Source: NORP240 sp942492445 (GTDB lineage: Bacteria > Pseudomonadota > Gammaproteobacteria > Pseudomonadales > Pseudohongiellaceae). Taken from it: a stretch of 64,000 bases of DNA. The stretch lies in assembly GCA_942492445.1 (NCBI GenBank), contig CALOEW010000086.1, positions 158,897 to 222,896 on the forward strand. Reading direction: 5' to 3'. The notes below the pieces were generated by a model. The model searched no databases. It worked only from the letters and a program-made list of their open reading frames with translations, and was not told where the DNA came from. The number at the start of each line of letters is the position of its first letter. Positions within the stretch are counted from its first letter, which is position 1. This document shows positions 26,001-34,871 of the stretch, one piece after another. Both the position numbers and the translations under genes were made by a program.

Positions 26001-27002
26001 TCATGCGGGAAGGGGCACTTTGAGGTAAGGTACAAGTCCCTTCAGCCGGTATTCGATTTCCGCCACCTGGTGAGCGGCAAAATTGACCGTTTCACGTCGT
26101 GACAGTGTGGTTTTGAAGATTCCCCGCCGTTGCAGTACGTAAAGGCGAACTCCCGGGATTACACCGTCCAGGTTAAGCATCAACAGCAGCCTGCCGAAGC
26201 AGTCGCGCAGCTCCTCTTCACGCCCCGCCTGCTGCAGCTCCCAGAGGCGGGCATAGATGTCACCGTACATGGCGCCACCGGTCATGACACCATCCACGCC
26301 CAGGCGCATTTCATAAAGCCAACTGCGACCGAACGATGCCGTAATGACACTTTTAATGGGTGTGGGGCGGTGCTTCACCTCTTCAATGATACGTTGCTGA
26401 ACGTCGCCATATTCCTCTTTGATGTAGCCACAATTAGGAAAGTCAGTGGCCAGTCTGACCAGGAAGTCCACACCCAGTTCCAGGTTCGGTCCACCGCTGG
26501 TCTGCACGAAGACCGGCCGTGACGTGACGTCGCACAATGCCTGATAGTATTGGTAAATTTCCTCCAGCGAGGTGGCGGAAGTCGGCGGGATAGCGATCAT
26601 GCCGTCGGGCGCCAGTGACTCGGCAAAGCGCGCGTAGTCGAGCATGCCGGCGGTATCATCGGCCTGGACACCCAGCACCAGGACACTGTTCCGGCCGCGA
26701 TTGGCTTCCGTCAGTACCTCGAATCCCCGCAGTCTTTCCTCCCTGGTCAGGTAACGCTGTTCGCTGGAATTCTGGGGCCAGACCAGACCCTGTACACCAC
26801 AGCGATCCAGAAATGCCACCTGTCCTGCCAGATCATCGTAATCCACGGCACCGTCCTCGGTATAGGGGGTGCTGAGTATCATCAAAGCGCCGCGCATCCG
26901 GTTGGAGGCCTGGGCGAGCAGGCTGCCGGTGGGCGACATAGCCGCCACCGCCGTGGCCGCGAGATACTGTCGACGTGTGAGTTGCAGGTTTTTCAGCGAC
27001 AT
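26001..27002 (-). CDS. exported dihydrodipicolinate synthase (DapA)-family protein
   Basis: A 333-residue TIM-barrel aldolase/lyase of the DapA/NanA superfamily: MILSTPYTEDGAVDYDDLAGQVAFL, AIPPTSATSLEEIYQYYQ and the Schiff-base lysine in GYIKEEYGDVQQR. The N-terminus (LTRRQYLAATAVAAMSPTGSLLAQA) has a twin-arginine-type signal, although the pattern is RRQYL rather than the strict RRxFLK. DapA itself is cytoplasmic, and an exported member must have another substrate, perhaps a 2-keto acid or a sugar acid. GGAG lies seven bases upstream of the ATG. It is a single gene, divergent from zwf and convergent with maeA. Substrate unknown. Confidence 0.82.
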   Translation of the reverse strand: MSLKNLQLTRRQYLAATAVAAMSPTGSLLAQASNRMRGALMILSTPYTEDGAVDYDDLAGQVAFLDRCGVQGLVWPQNSSEQRYLTREERLRGFEVLTEANRGRNSVLVLGVQADDTAGMLDYARFAESLAPDGMIAIPPTSATSLEEIYQYYQALCDVTSRPVFVQTSGGPNLELGVDFLVRLATDFPNCGYIKEEYGDVQQRIIEEVKHRPTPIKSVITASFGRSWLYEMRLGVDGVMTGGAMYGDIYARLWELQQAGREEELRDCFGRLLLMLNLDGVIPGVRLYVLQRRGIFKTTLSRRETVNFAAHQVAEIEYRLKGLVPYLKVPLPA

Positions 27003-27182
27003 GGTGGGTCTCCGGGAGTTATGGTCAGGGGCCTGTTATTGTAATCCGGGACAGTCGATAATAGGGGTTCTCAATATCGATTCTGGTTGCAGGGTCCCTG
27101 CAGGCTGTGATCAGGTCGACTGGCCGGAAACTTGCATCATTAATCCTGCTCTGTCGAAAACGGCATCGGCCTCGGCCATCCA

Positions 27183-27195
27183 CCCCATTTTGGGG
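27183..27195 (+). promoter_or_regulatory. small hairpin overlapping the zwf ribosome-binding site
   Basis: CCCC (27183-27186), loop ATTTT, GGGG (27192-27195). The GGGG together with the following CAG is the only candidate Shine-Dalgarno before the ATG at 27205, so the hairpin could mask it. Short and possibly coincidental. Confidence 0.3.
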
Positions 27196-27204
27196 CAGCA
27201 AACT

Positions 27205-28659
27205 ATGATATGTGATTTTTTGATTATCGGGGGGGACGGCGACCTGGCGTTCCGCAAGCTTTATCCATCTCTCTATCAACTGGAGGTAGCCGGCTGCCTG
27301 CCCTCCTGTCTGAAAATCGTCGGTGTTTCCCGGTCCGACGAAGAGCTGCAGTCTTTCCGTACCCGGGTGCGTGAAAAATTCGAGAGTTACCAGAATGAGG
27401 TTGTCGACGAGCAGGTATGGAAACGGTTCCATGCCCGCCTGCATTATGCCCCGGTGGACGCGACTTCCGAGTCAAGCCTGATGCCATTGCGGGAGAAGTA
27501 CTTCAGCGACAGCGGGCGCGACCTGATTGTCTATCTGGCGACGCCACCGACTATTTTTGCGCCGGTGTGCCAGTCCCTGTGGGCTGTGGGGCTGGTGCGC
27601 CCCACTACCCGCATCGTGGTTGAAAAGCCGCTCGGAGAGGACCTGCAATCGTTTCGTGCCATCAACTCCAGCCTGTCAGCGTTGTTCAGTGAAGAACAGG
27701 TGTATCGGATAGACCACTATCTGGGCAAAGAGACAGTGCAGAACCTGCTGGCCATGCGCTTTGCCAATTCGCTGTTCGAACCGCTGTGGAACAACAACTA
27801 CATCGATCATGTGCAGATCACCGTGGCGGAAACGGTCGGTATCGAGGGTCGTTGGCAGTTCTATGATGAGGCCGGGGCAATGCGCGACATGGTGCAGAAT
27901 CATCTGTTGCAACTGCTGTGTCTGGTTGCCATGGAGCCACCGGCGCGCATCGATGCCGGGTCCGTTCATGACGAGAAGCTGAAGGTATTGCGGGCACTGA
28001 AGCCCATGTCCAGCACCGAAGTGCGGGAGAGCACCGTCCGCGGCCAGTACCAGAGGGGCGCCGTCAATGGACATGCCGTTCCGGGCTACCTGGAGGAGCA
28101 GGGAGCCAGACAGGATTCCACCACCGAAACCTTTGTCGCGATAAGGGCCGAGATCAGCAACTGGCGCTGGTCCGGCGTGCCATTCTACCTGCGTACCGGC
28201 AAGCGCCTGGTCAAGCGTTACTCGGAAATTGTTATTCAGTTCAAAGAGGTGCCCCATGCGGTTTTCGGTCAAGAGATTGATCGGGACGAAGCCAATCGGC
28301 TGATTATCCGCCTTCAGCCTGATGAAGGCATCAGGCTCATGGTTCGTAACAAGGTTCCGGGGCTGGATGATCCCATGGAACTGGAACAGGTATCCCTGGA
28401 CCTTTCCCTGTCCGAAAGTTTTCCGGATCGCCGTGCACCGGATGCCTACGAGCGTCTGCTGCTGGACGTGATGCGGGCCAATTCCACCCATTTCATGCGC
28501 TCCGACGAGCTGGAGGCGGCCTGGGCCTGGGTAGACGGCATCATAGCAGGCTGGCACAAAGTGAATAAGCGGCCCCTTGCATACACTGCCGGTAGCTGGG
28601 GCCCGTCGGACAGTATTGCGCTGATCGCCCGCGATGACCGCAACTGGGACGAAGGGTAG
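27205..28659 (+). CDS. zwf: glucose-6-phosphate 1-dehydrogenase
   Basis: A 484-residue enzyme oxidising glucose-6-phosphate to 6-phosphogluconolactone with NAD(P). The Rossmann motif is FLIIGGDGDLAFRKLYPSLY, where most homologues have GASGDLA or GATGDLA; here the loop reads GGDGDLA. The substrate-binding RIDHYLGKE is intact, followed by the catalytic-domain motif NYIDHVQITVAETVG and YLRTGKRLVKR. The start at 27205 (MICDFLIIGGDG) matches the family length; a much longer open frame upstream has no similarity. It heads the ED operon: pgl starts 23 bases after the stop. Confidence 0.95.
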   Translation: MICDFLIIGGDGDLAFRKLYPSLYQLEVAGCLPSCLKIVGVSRSDEELQSFRTRVREKFESYQNEVVDEQVWKRFHARLHYAPVDATSESSLMPLREKYFSDSGRDLIVYLATPPTIFAPVCQSLWAVGLVRPTTRIVVEKPLGEDLQSFRAINSSLSALFSEEQVYRIDHYLGKETVQNLLAMRFANSLFEPLWNNNYIDHVQITVAETVGIEGRWQFYDEAGAMRDMVQNHLLQLLCLVAMEPPARIDAGSVHDEKLKVLRALKPMSSTEVRESTVRGQYQRGAVNGHAVPGYLEEQGARQDSTTETFVAIRAEISNWRWSGVPFYLRTGKRLVKRYSEIVIQFKEVPHAVFGQEIDRDEANRLIIRLQPDEGIRLMVRNKVPGLDDPMELEQVSLDLSLSESFPDRRAPDAYERLLLDVMRANSTHFMRSDELEAAWAWVDGIIAGWHKVNKRPLAYTAGSWGPSDSIALIARDDRNWDEG

Positions 28660-28682
28660 CGGGACAGGATGGTGGCAGGGCT

Positions 28683-29417
28683 ATGAGTTGGGAATTGAAC
28701 CAGTACCCCGGGGATCTGCAGCTTGTCGAGGCACTGGCAGCGGATATTGCCCGGAATCTTCAGGCAGCCGTGGCCAGCCGTGATCGGGCTTCCGTGGCGG
28801 TGTCCGGGGGCAGGACCCCCATGGCCCTGTTTGAAAGACTGTCCCATTGCGACATCGAGTGGAACAAAGTGACAGTGACCCTCGTGGACGAGCGCTGGGT
28901 GCCGGAGCAGCATCCGGATTCCAATGCCGGGCTGGTGAAAACCAGGCTGCTCAAGGGACGTGCCAGCCATGCGCGGTTTGTCGGGTTGAAGACCGCCGAG
29001 GCCGATCCCTTTGCCGCCGCGACGCAGCTGGATCGCGTACTGGGGAGTTTGATGCTGCCGCTGGATGTGGTGGTGCTGGGGATGGGTGACGACGGCCATA
29101 CAGCTTCTTTCTTTCAGGGGGCGAGGGGCGTGGAGCAGGCGCTGGATCCACAAACCGGGCGACTCTGCTGCGCAGTTGAAACCGACACCGCCCCCCATCC
29201 GCGTATGACCCTGACGTTACCCGTGATAGTGTCAGCCCGCCAGATCTATCTGCACGTGGTCGGCAGCGGGAAAATGCGGGTGCTTGACCAGGCCCTGGCC
29301 AGCGCAGGTTCCGGGGGCGATGCCGCCGATGCCGGTGAGCTGCCAATCACAACGGTCCTGCGTCGTGCCACCGGGCCGGTGCAGATCTACTATGCCGAGC
29401 AAGGAGCAAAATTATGA
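28683..29417 (+). CDS. pgl: 6-phosphogluconolactonase
   Basis: A 244-residue DevB/SOL-type lactonase, hydrolysing 6-phosphogluconolactone to 6-phosphogluconate. Motifs: VAVSGGRTPMALFERL (phosphate-binding loop), VTLVDERWVPEQHPDSNAGLV, LDVVVLGMGDDGHTASFF, and RMTLTLPVIVSARQIYLHV. GGCAGGG precedes the ATG. The stop overlaps the edd start by four bases (ATGA). Second gene of zwf-pgl-edd-eda. Confidence 0.95.
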   Translation: MSWELNQYPGDLQLVEALAADIARNLQAAVASRDRASVAVSGGRTPMALFERLSHCDIEWNKVTVTLVDERWVPEQHPDSNAGLVKTRLLKGRASHARFVGLKTAEADPFAAATQLDRVLGSLMLPLDVVVLGMGDDGHTASFFQGARGVEQALDPQTGRLCCAVETDTAPHPRMTLTLPVIVSARQIYLHVVGSGKMRVLDQALASAGSGGDAADAGELPITTVLRRATGPVQIYYAEQGAKL

Positions 29418-31255
29418 CGGCACTCCATCCGGAAGTGGCCCGATTGACCGAAGAACTGGTGCGGCGCAGTCGCAGGACTCGGGGCGCTTACCTGGACAGA
29501 TTGCGCCGCAGCGAGGAACAGGATCCGCCAAGGCGTTCGCTTTCCTGCGGAAACCTGGCCCATGGTTACGCCGCCTGCAATGCCGGTGACAAGCAGTCCA
29601 TTCGCCTGATGGAAAGTGCCAACCTGGGAATTGTCACCGCCTACAACGACATGCTCTCCGCGCACCAGCCACTGGTGGAATACCCACAATTGATCAAGCA
29701 AAATGCCAACGAACGGGGATCCACGGCACAGGTGGCTGGAGGGGTGCCTGCCATGTGTGACGGCGTGACCCAGGGGCGCCTGGGAATGGAGCTTAGCCTG
29801 TTCAGCCGCGACACAATCGCCATGGCTACCGCCATCAGCCTTACCCATAATCTCTTCGACGGAATACTCTGTCTCGGTGTCTGCGACAAAATAGTACCGG
29901 GGCTGCTGATGGGTGCGCTGCAGTTCGGTCATCTCCCGGCAGGGTTTATCCCTGCCGGGCCCATGCCTTCCGGTATTTCCAATAAGGAGAAGGCCAGCGT
30001 CAGGGAGCGGTTCGCGACCGGTGATGCCAGTCGCGAAGAACTGCTCGACGCCGAATCGGCGTCTTATCACAGCCCGGGAACCTGCACTTTTTACGGCACT
30101 GCCAACACCAATCAGATATTGTTGGAGGTGTTGGGTGTGCAGTTGCCGGGATGTTCATTTATCAATCCCGCCGAACCGTTGCGCAAACCCATGATACGTG
30201 CCACGGTGAACCGGGTGATAGACGCTGCCAACGGGCGCAGTGGCGGGACGCTTGCCGCCATAGTCTCCGAGGCCGCGGTTATCAACGCCGGTGTCGCCCT
30301 GCTGGCTACGGGAGGGTCCACGAACCACACCCTGCACCTGGTGGCAATCGCCCGCGCAGCGGGGATCCAGTTGCGCTGGCAGGATCTTGATCTTCTCTCC
30401 AGAGTGGTCCCCTTACTGGTAAGGGTCTATCCGAATGGTACCGAGGACATTAACAGTTTTCAGCAGGCAGGCGGCACGGCATTCCTGATTCGCGAGCTTC
30501 TGGATGCCGGCCTGTTGAACAATGAGGTGACTACGTTGATGGGACCCGGACTCACCGCCTATACCCTGGCGCCGAAGCTGGTGGGGGAACAGGACATTGA
30601 ATGGACTGACCGGGTTGAGACCAGCAGCAACGACGGTGTACTGCGTACCGCAGCGCAGCCGTTCAGCCAGGAGGGCGGTCTGCGACTGCTGCAGGGCAAC
30701 CTGGGTGAAAGCATCATCAAACTGTCAGCAGTACAGCCGGAACACCGCCATATCAAGGCTCCCTGCCGGATCTTCCATGATCAGGACGCCATGAAAGCGG
30801 CGTTTCAGGCCGGTGAACTGGACCGGGACTGCGTGGTCGTGGTGCGTTTCCAGGGGCCACGCGCCAATGGCATGCCGGAGCTGCATCAACTGACTCCTTA
30901 TCTGGGGGTATTGCAGGGGCGGGGCTATCGCGTGGCTCTGGTTACAGATGGACGTATGTCCGGTGCATCGGGCAAGGTGCCCGCGGCAATTCATCTCGCC
31001 CCGGAAGCCTTGTCAGAGGGGGCAGTGGCCCGGCTGCGGGATGGCGACGTCATTGAACTCGATGGTGAATCCGGCCGCCTCAATGTGCTGCTGAGCGAGT
31101 CGGAGTTTAACAGTCGTGATGTTGCTCCCCGACCTGTTCAGGCTGGGGATACCCTGGGCCGGTGGTTGTTTCAGAGCTTTCGGGAGCACGTGGGTGTAGC
31201 AACCGATGGCGCGTCGGTGTTTGATTTCGAGAACCGGGAGGATCAGGGATCATGA
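29414..31255 (+). CDS. edd: 6-phosphogluconate dehydratase
   Basis: A 613-residue IlvD/Edd-family Fe-S dehydratase, giving 2-keto-3-deoxy-6-phosphogluconate. Iron-sulfur and active-site segments are intact: NAGDKQSIRLMESANLGIV, VPAMCDGVTQGRLGMELSL, LCLGVCDKIVPGLLMGAL, GTCTFYGTANTNQ and TDGRMSGASGKVPAAIHL. Length and motifs favour Edd over dihydroxyacid dehydratase, and the operon confirms it. AAGGAG lies before the ATG. It overlaps both neighbours by four bases. Confidence 0.96.
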   Translation: MTALHPEVARLTEELVRRSRRTRGAYLDRLRRSEEQDPPRRSLSCGNLAHGYAACNAGDKQSIRLMESANLGIVTAYNDMLSAHQPLVEYPQLIKQNANERGSTAQVAGGVPAMCDGVTQGRLGMELSLFSRDTIAMATAISLTHNLFDGILCLGVCDKIVPGLLMGALQFGHLPAGFIPAGPMPSGISNKEKASVRERFATGDASREELLDAESASYHSPGTCTFYGTANTNQILLEVLGVQLPGCSFINPAEPLRKPMIRATVNRVIDAANGRSGGTLAAIVSEAAVINAGVALLATGGSTNHTLHLVAIARAAGIQLRWQDLDLLSRVVPLLVRVYPNGTEDINSFQQAGGTAFLIRELLDAGLLNNEVTTLMGPGLTAYTLAPKLVGEQDIEWTDRVETSSNDGVLRTAAQPFSQEGGLRLLQGNLGESIIKLSAVQPEHRHIKAPCRIFHDQDAMKAAFQAGELDRDCVVVVRFQGPRANGMPELHQLTPYLGVLQGRGYRVALVTDGRMSGASGKVPAAIHLAPEALSEGAVARLRDGDVIELDGESGRLNVLLSESEFNSRDVAPRPVQAGDTLGRWLFQSFREHVGVATDGASVFDFENREDQGS

Positions 31256-31884
31256 AGCAGGCTGCTGCCGATTCACTGCCGGCCCTGCTGGCGGGCCTGA
31301 AGGTAATCCCCGTGTTGACGGTGACCAGTGTAGAGAGCGGATTGGCTGTGTGCAGGGCATTGCAGGCCGGAGGCATTCGGGGAGTGGAAATTACCCTGCG
31401 AACGCCCCAGGCACTGGATGTCATCCGGGCGGTACAGGAACAATTCGATGACTTCCTGGTCGGAGCAGGAACAGTGAAGACTGTGAACGACCTGAGAGAG
31501 CTCAGGAATCTCGATATTGCGTTTGCCGTGAGTCCGGGGTTCACCCGGCGCTTGTCGGACGTGGCTTTTGAGCTCAATGTTCCCCTGCTGGCAGGAGTTG
31601 CCACCGCCTCAGAAGTGCTGGCGGGTCTTGAGGCCGGTCGCAACTTCTTCAAGCTGTTCCCCGCCCGGGCGGCAGGGGGTATCGGGTTGTTGAAATCCCT
31701 GGCAGCACCTTTTGCGGAAGTGAAATTCTGTCCTACCGGCGGCATCGGCCCGGAGGACTACCGCGACTATCTGGCGCTGGCAAACGTGGTTTGCGTCGGC
31801 GGGTCCTGGATGGTGAGTCCGGAGCTGTTGCAGGCTGAAAACTGGAGCGAAGTGGAGCGACTCAGCCGCGCCTGCTTTGACTGA
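31252..31884 (+). CDS. eda: KDPG aldolase (2-keto-3-deoxy-6-phosphogluconate aldolase)
   Basis: A 210-residue class I aldolase that cleaves KDPG to pyruvate and glyceraldehyde-3-phosphate. Motifs: GVEITLRTPQALDVIR (active-site Glu), FLVGAGTVKTVNDL, AVSPGFTRRL, and FFKLFPAR with the Schiff-base lysine, then CPTGGIGPEDYRDYLAL and VVCVGGSWM. GGAGG is nine bases before the ATG, which overlaps the edd stop. Last gene of the ED operon; glgA converges 39 bases away. Confidence 0.96.
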   Translation: MKQAAADSLPALLAGLKVIPVLTVTSVESGLAVCRALQAGGIRGVEITLRTPQALDVIRAVQEQFDDFLVGAGTVKTVNDLRELRNLDIAFAVSPGFTRRLSDVAFELNVPLLAGVATASEVLAGLEAGRNFFKLFPARAAGGIGLLKSLAAPFAEVKFCPTGGIGPEDYRDYLALANVVCVGGSWMVSPELLQAENWSEVERLSRACFD

Positions 31885-31923
31885 CGCTGCCGGTACCGCT
31901 GCGGTGGCGTACCAAAATTGGAT

Positions 31924-33499
31924 TCAGCCCCTTTCCGGGAAGGAGTACAACTGCTCCAGGTACTGTTTGATGGCATGGTCCCAGGTAAATCGGGACCGGG
32001 CGGCCGCCAGGGCAATCGATTGCCATTGCGGGGTGTCGCCCCGGTAAAGCGTCAGGGCCTGATCCAGTGTATCCAGCAGCCCGTGCTGCTTTTCCTCCAG
32101 GCTGGCACCGCCAAAACTGAAACCGTTTTCGCCGTTATGGACGGTATCGTTGAGTCCCCCCACCCGGTGGACCAGACAGGGTACACCAGCCCGCATTGCG
32201 AGCATCTGGCTGATCCCGCAGGGTTCATAGATACTGGGCATAACAAACAGGTCACCAAACCCGTAAAGGGCCGTGGCCAGCGGCTCGGAGTAGCCGTCCA
32301 GATAGAGAAAGTTGGGGTGTTGCTGCATGACCCGCGTGAAAAACCGGGCATAGTGGGGGTCGCCACTGCCCAGCATGATAAAGGTTCCCGGTGTCAGTCG
32401 CTGCAACAGTCTGTCCATTACCGCAACGTCGTCCAGTTTCTGCACCAGCAGATAGAGCTTCTGTGCCGTCAGGCGTCCGATTGAGACCAGGCAGGGCCTG
32501 GCAATATCGCTTTCCCTCCGGAATCGGTTCAGGCACTTCAGGGCATGATAGTAGCCCCGGCTGTCCCCCTGGCCGCGCTCCACCCAATTGTCCAGGTCTT
32601 GTTCGATCAGATCGAAAATCTCGGCACTGGTCGGCTTATCTGTCGGGGCGGGGTATTCGCAACCGTTGAGTATCCCGAACAGGCGCCCTTCCTGCTGGAC
32701 CTGCAGCAGATCCTGCTCCAGGCCCTCGCCACCGACGATACCCTGGATCCCAGTTGCTGGGCCGCAGTATCTCTCTGGCATAAGTGGGTGACACTGTGTG
32801 TACACGGTCCGATAGATTGATGCCGGTGCGCATCAGGTTGAGACAATCCCGATGGCGGGGATCCACGATGAAGTGCGGCTGGTAAGGAAGGCCGGGAAAC
32901 CAGGACTCCAGGGCCGACGTCACCCCCCGCAAAGGTCGGACTCCCTGCAACGACAGATTGTGGATGCTGAACACTGCCGGTATATCCCGAAGTTCCCCAT
33001 AACGGGGATCGAATGTCCGCAACAACAGCAATGCCGCTGCATGCCAGTCGTGACAGTGTATAAGCTGCAGGACAGGGATGACCTGCTGTGTCAGCAGTTC
33101 GGCCACTGCGGCGCAGAACAGGGCGAATTTGTGAGCGTCGGTAGCGAATGGACCGGCACCGTCATCCACGTAGATGCGACCGGCACCAGCTGCTGAGAAA
33201 AGGGGATGCTCCAGCACGATATGCCGGACTCCGTCGATCGCTCGAGGTGCCGTCACCTCGTAAACGACCACAGACTCCGCCACGCCACAGAAGCTGACGC
33301 TCAGCCTGTTCAACTCCCGGGAATTGCAGGTGCGGGTAAAGCTGCCGTAACCGGGAGTGATCACCGACACACGCTGGCCCGCCCTGGCCAGACCTGCCGG
33401 TAGATCGCGAATTACGTCTCCCAATCCACCCACCTTACCGCCGGGCAGGGCATCGTTTTCAGCAGCGATCAGGCCGATGTGCAATGCGTTACCTGTCAC
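31924..33499 (-). pseudogene. glgA: glycogen synthase gene with a +1 frameshift
   Basis: The N-terminal half (GTG start at 33499, overlapping the glgC stop) has the GT5 motif GGKVGGLGDVIRDLP, HCHDWHAAALLLL and DRVHTVSPTYAREIL. It then loses homology after about residue 250. The second frame resumes with GIVGGEGLEQDLLQVQQEG, CLVSIGRLTAQKLYL, ALYGFGDLFVMPSIYEPCGISQM and GGLNDTV. The frames meet near 32745-32765. Dropping one base of a GGG run (32759-32761) gives a continuous protein of about 524 residues. The enzyme extends alpha-1,4-glucan from ADP-glucose. Last gene of the glycogen operon. As sequenced it cannot make a full enzyme. Confidence 0.87.
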
Positions 33500-34758
33500 C
33501 CCAGTTCCTGGCCGAGCATTTTCGGCGTCACCAGGGTCAATCCTGCGTCGGTTACCCTGAATCCCTTACGACGATCCTGTTCCGGATCGAAACCGATGGA
33601 AAGTCCTTCGGGGATTTCACAGGCCCTGTCGACTATGACTTTCCTGAGGCGGACATTTCTGCCGACACTCACTCCCGGCAGGATTACCGAATCTTCCACG
33701 GTCGTGAAGGAGTTAACCCTGACACTGGAAAAGATTACCGAATGGCGCACCGTGGCACCGGATATGATCACGCCACCGGCGACCATGGAGTCCAGGGCAT
33801 GGCCCCGCCGCTCATCATCGTCGAAAACGAACTTGGCGGGTGGTAACTGCTCCTGGAAAGTCCAGATCGGCCAGCGACGGTCATAAAGGTTGAGTGGGGG
33901 AGTTGGCCTTACCAGTTCCATGTTGGCTTTCCAGTAGGAATCCAGGGTGCCCACATCGCGCCAGTAGGGCAGAACATCAGTGTCGGGGTCGGAGAACTCG
34001 TAGGCGTAGACACGGTGCTCCTTGATAATGCCCGGAATGATGTTCTTGCCGAAATCATGCTCGGATGACTGGTCGTTGGAATCCCGACGCAGTTGCTCAA
34101 ATAGAAAATCGGCATTGAACACGTAATTGCCCATACTGGCCAGGCAATAACCAGGTTTCCCCGGCAGTTCGGCGGGTATCGCGGGCTTCTCATTGAAGTC
34201 GATAATTCGATTGTTGCTGTCGACGGTCATCACTCCGTAAGAGTTGGCGGCCTCGTCGATGGGGACCACCATGCAGCACACGGTCATATCCGCGTTCATC
34301 TCAGCATGGTAGGCAAGCATATCGCCGTAGTCCTGACGGTATACGTGGTCACCGGACAGGATCAAGATGAATTCCGGTATTTCGTCGCGGATGATGTCCA
34401 GATTCTGGTAGACGGCATCGGCAGTGCCGAGGTACCAGTTTTCCGAGTACCGCTGTGAAGCAGGAAGGATCTCCACGCCTTCACCCAGTTCCTTTTTGAA
34501 ATGCCCCCAACCCCGCACCAGGTGTTTGACCAGGGAGTGGGACTTGTACTGCGTGACCACGCCAACCCGGCGCACACCGGAATTGATGCAGTTCGACAGT
34601 GGAAAGTCGATGATGCGGAATTTTCCGCCGAAGTACAGTGCCGGCTTGGCGCGCCAGTCTGTCAGTTCGTACAGGCGCGAACCGCGTCCGCCGGCCAGGA
34701 TCAGCGCGTAGGTGTCCCTTGTGAGCTTGCTGACAAAGCGAGGGGCTGAAGCGTACAT
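33496..34758 (-). CDS. glgC: glucose-1-phosphate adenylyltransferase (ADP-glucose pyrophosphorylase)
   Basis: A 420-residue enzyme making ADP-glucose from glucose-1-phosphate and ATP, the committed step of glycogen synthesis. Motifs: ALILAGGRGSRLYELTDWRAKPALYFGGKFRIIDFPLSNCINSG, given here as two adjoining parts ALILAGGRGSRL and DWRAKPALYFGGKFRIIDF; GTADAVYQNLD; ILSGDHVYRQDYG; and a C-terminal left-handed beta-helix (SVGRNVRLRKVIVDR). The arginines typical of the allosteric site are present near the N-terminus. It is followed by glgA with a GTGA overlap and lies 113 bases after glgP. Confidence 0.95.
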   Translation of the reverse strand: MYASAPRFVSKLTRDTYALILAGGRGSRLYELTDWRAKPALYFGGKFRIIDFPLSNCINSGVRRVGVVTQYKSHSLVKHLVRGWGHFKKELGEGVEILPASQRYSENWYLGTADAVYQNLDIIRDEIPEFILILSGDHVYRQDYGDMLAYHAEMNADMTVCCMVVPIDEAANSYGVMTVDSNNRIIDFNEKPAIPAELPGKPGYCLASMGNYVFNADFLFEQLRRDSNDQSSEHDFGKNIIPGIIKEHRVYAYEFSDPDTDVLPYWRDVGTLDSYWKANMELVRPTPPLNLYDRRWPIWTFQEQLPPAKFVFDDDERRGHALDSMVAGGVIISGATVRHSVIFSSVRVNSFTTVEDSVILPGVSVGRNVRLRKVIVDRACEIPEGLSIGFDPEQDRRKGFRVTDAGLTLVTPKMLGQELG

Positions 34759-34871
34759 GTGAGTCTACCTGATTGCTTGGATTTAGTCGTTTGTCATCGG
34801 GTTGTAAAGTGTTCCAGACTGCCTGTCTCCAGCGGGGGCCCGGCGCTTTACCGGTGTGACCGGTAACCGCT

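Noticed and set aside
27003..27204. HexR operator upstream of zwf
   Set aside because: Only a partial half-site (TTATTGTAAT) is present; no TGTAATNNNATTACA-type palindrome.
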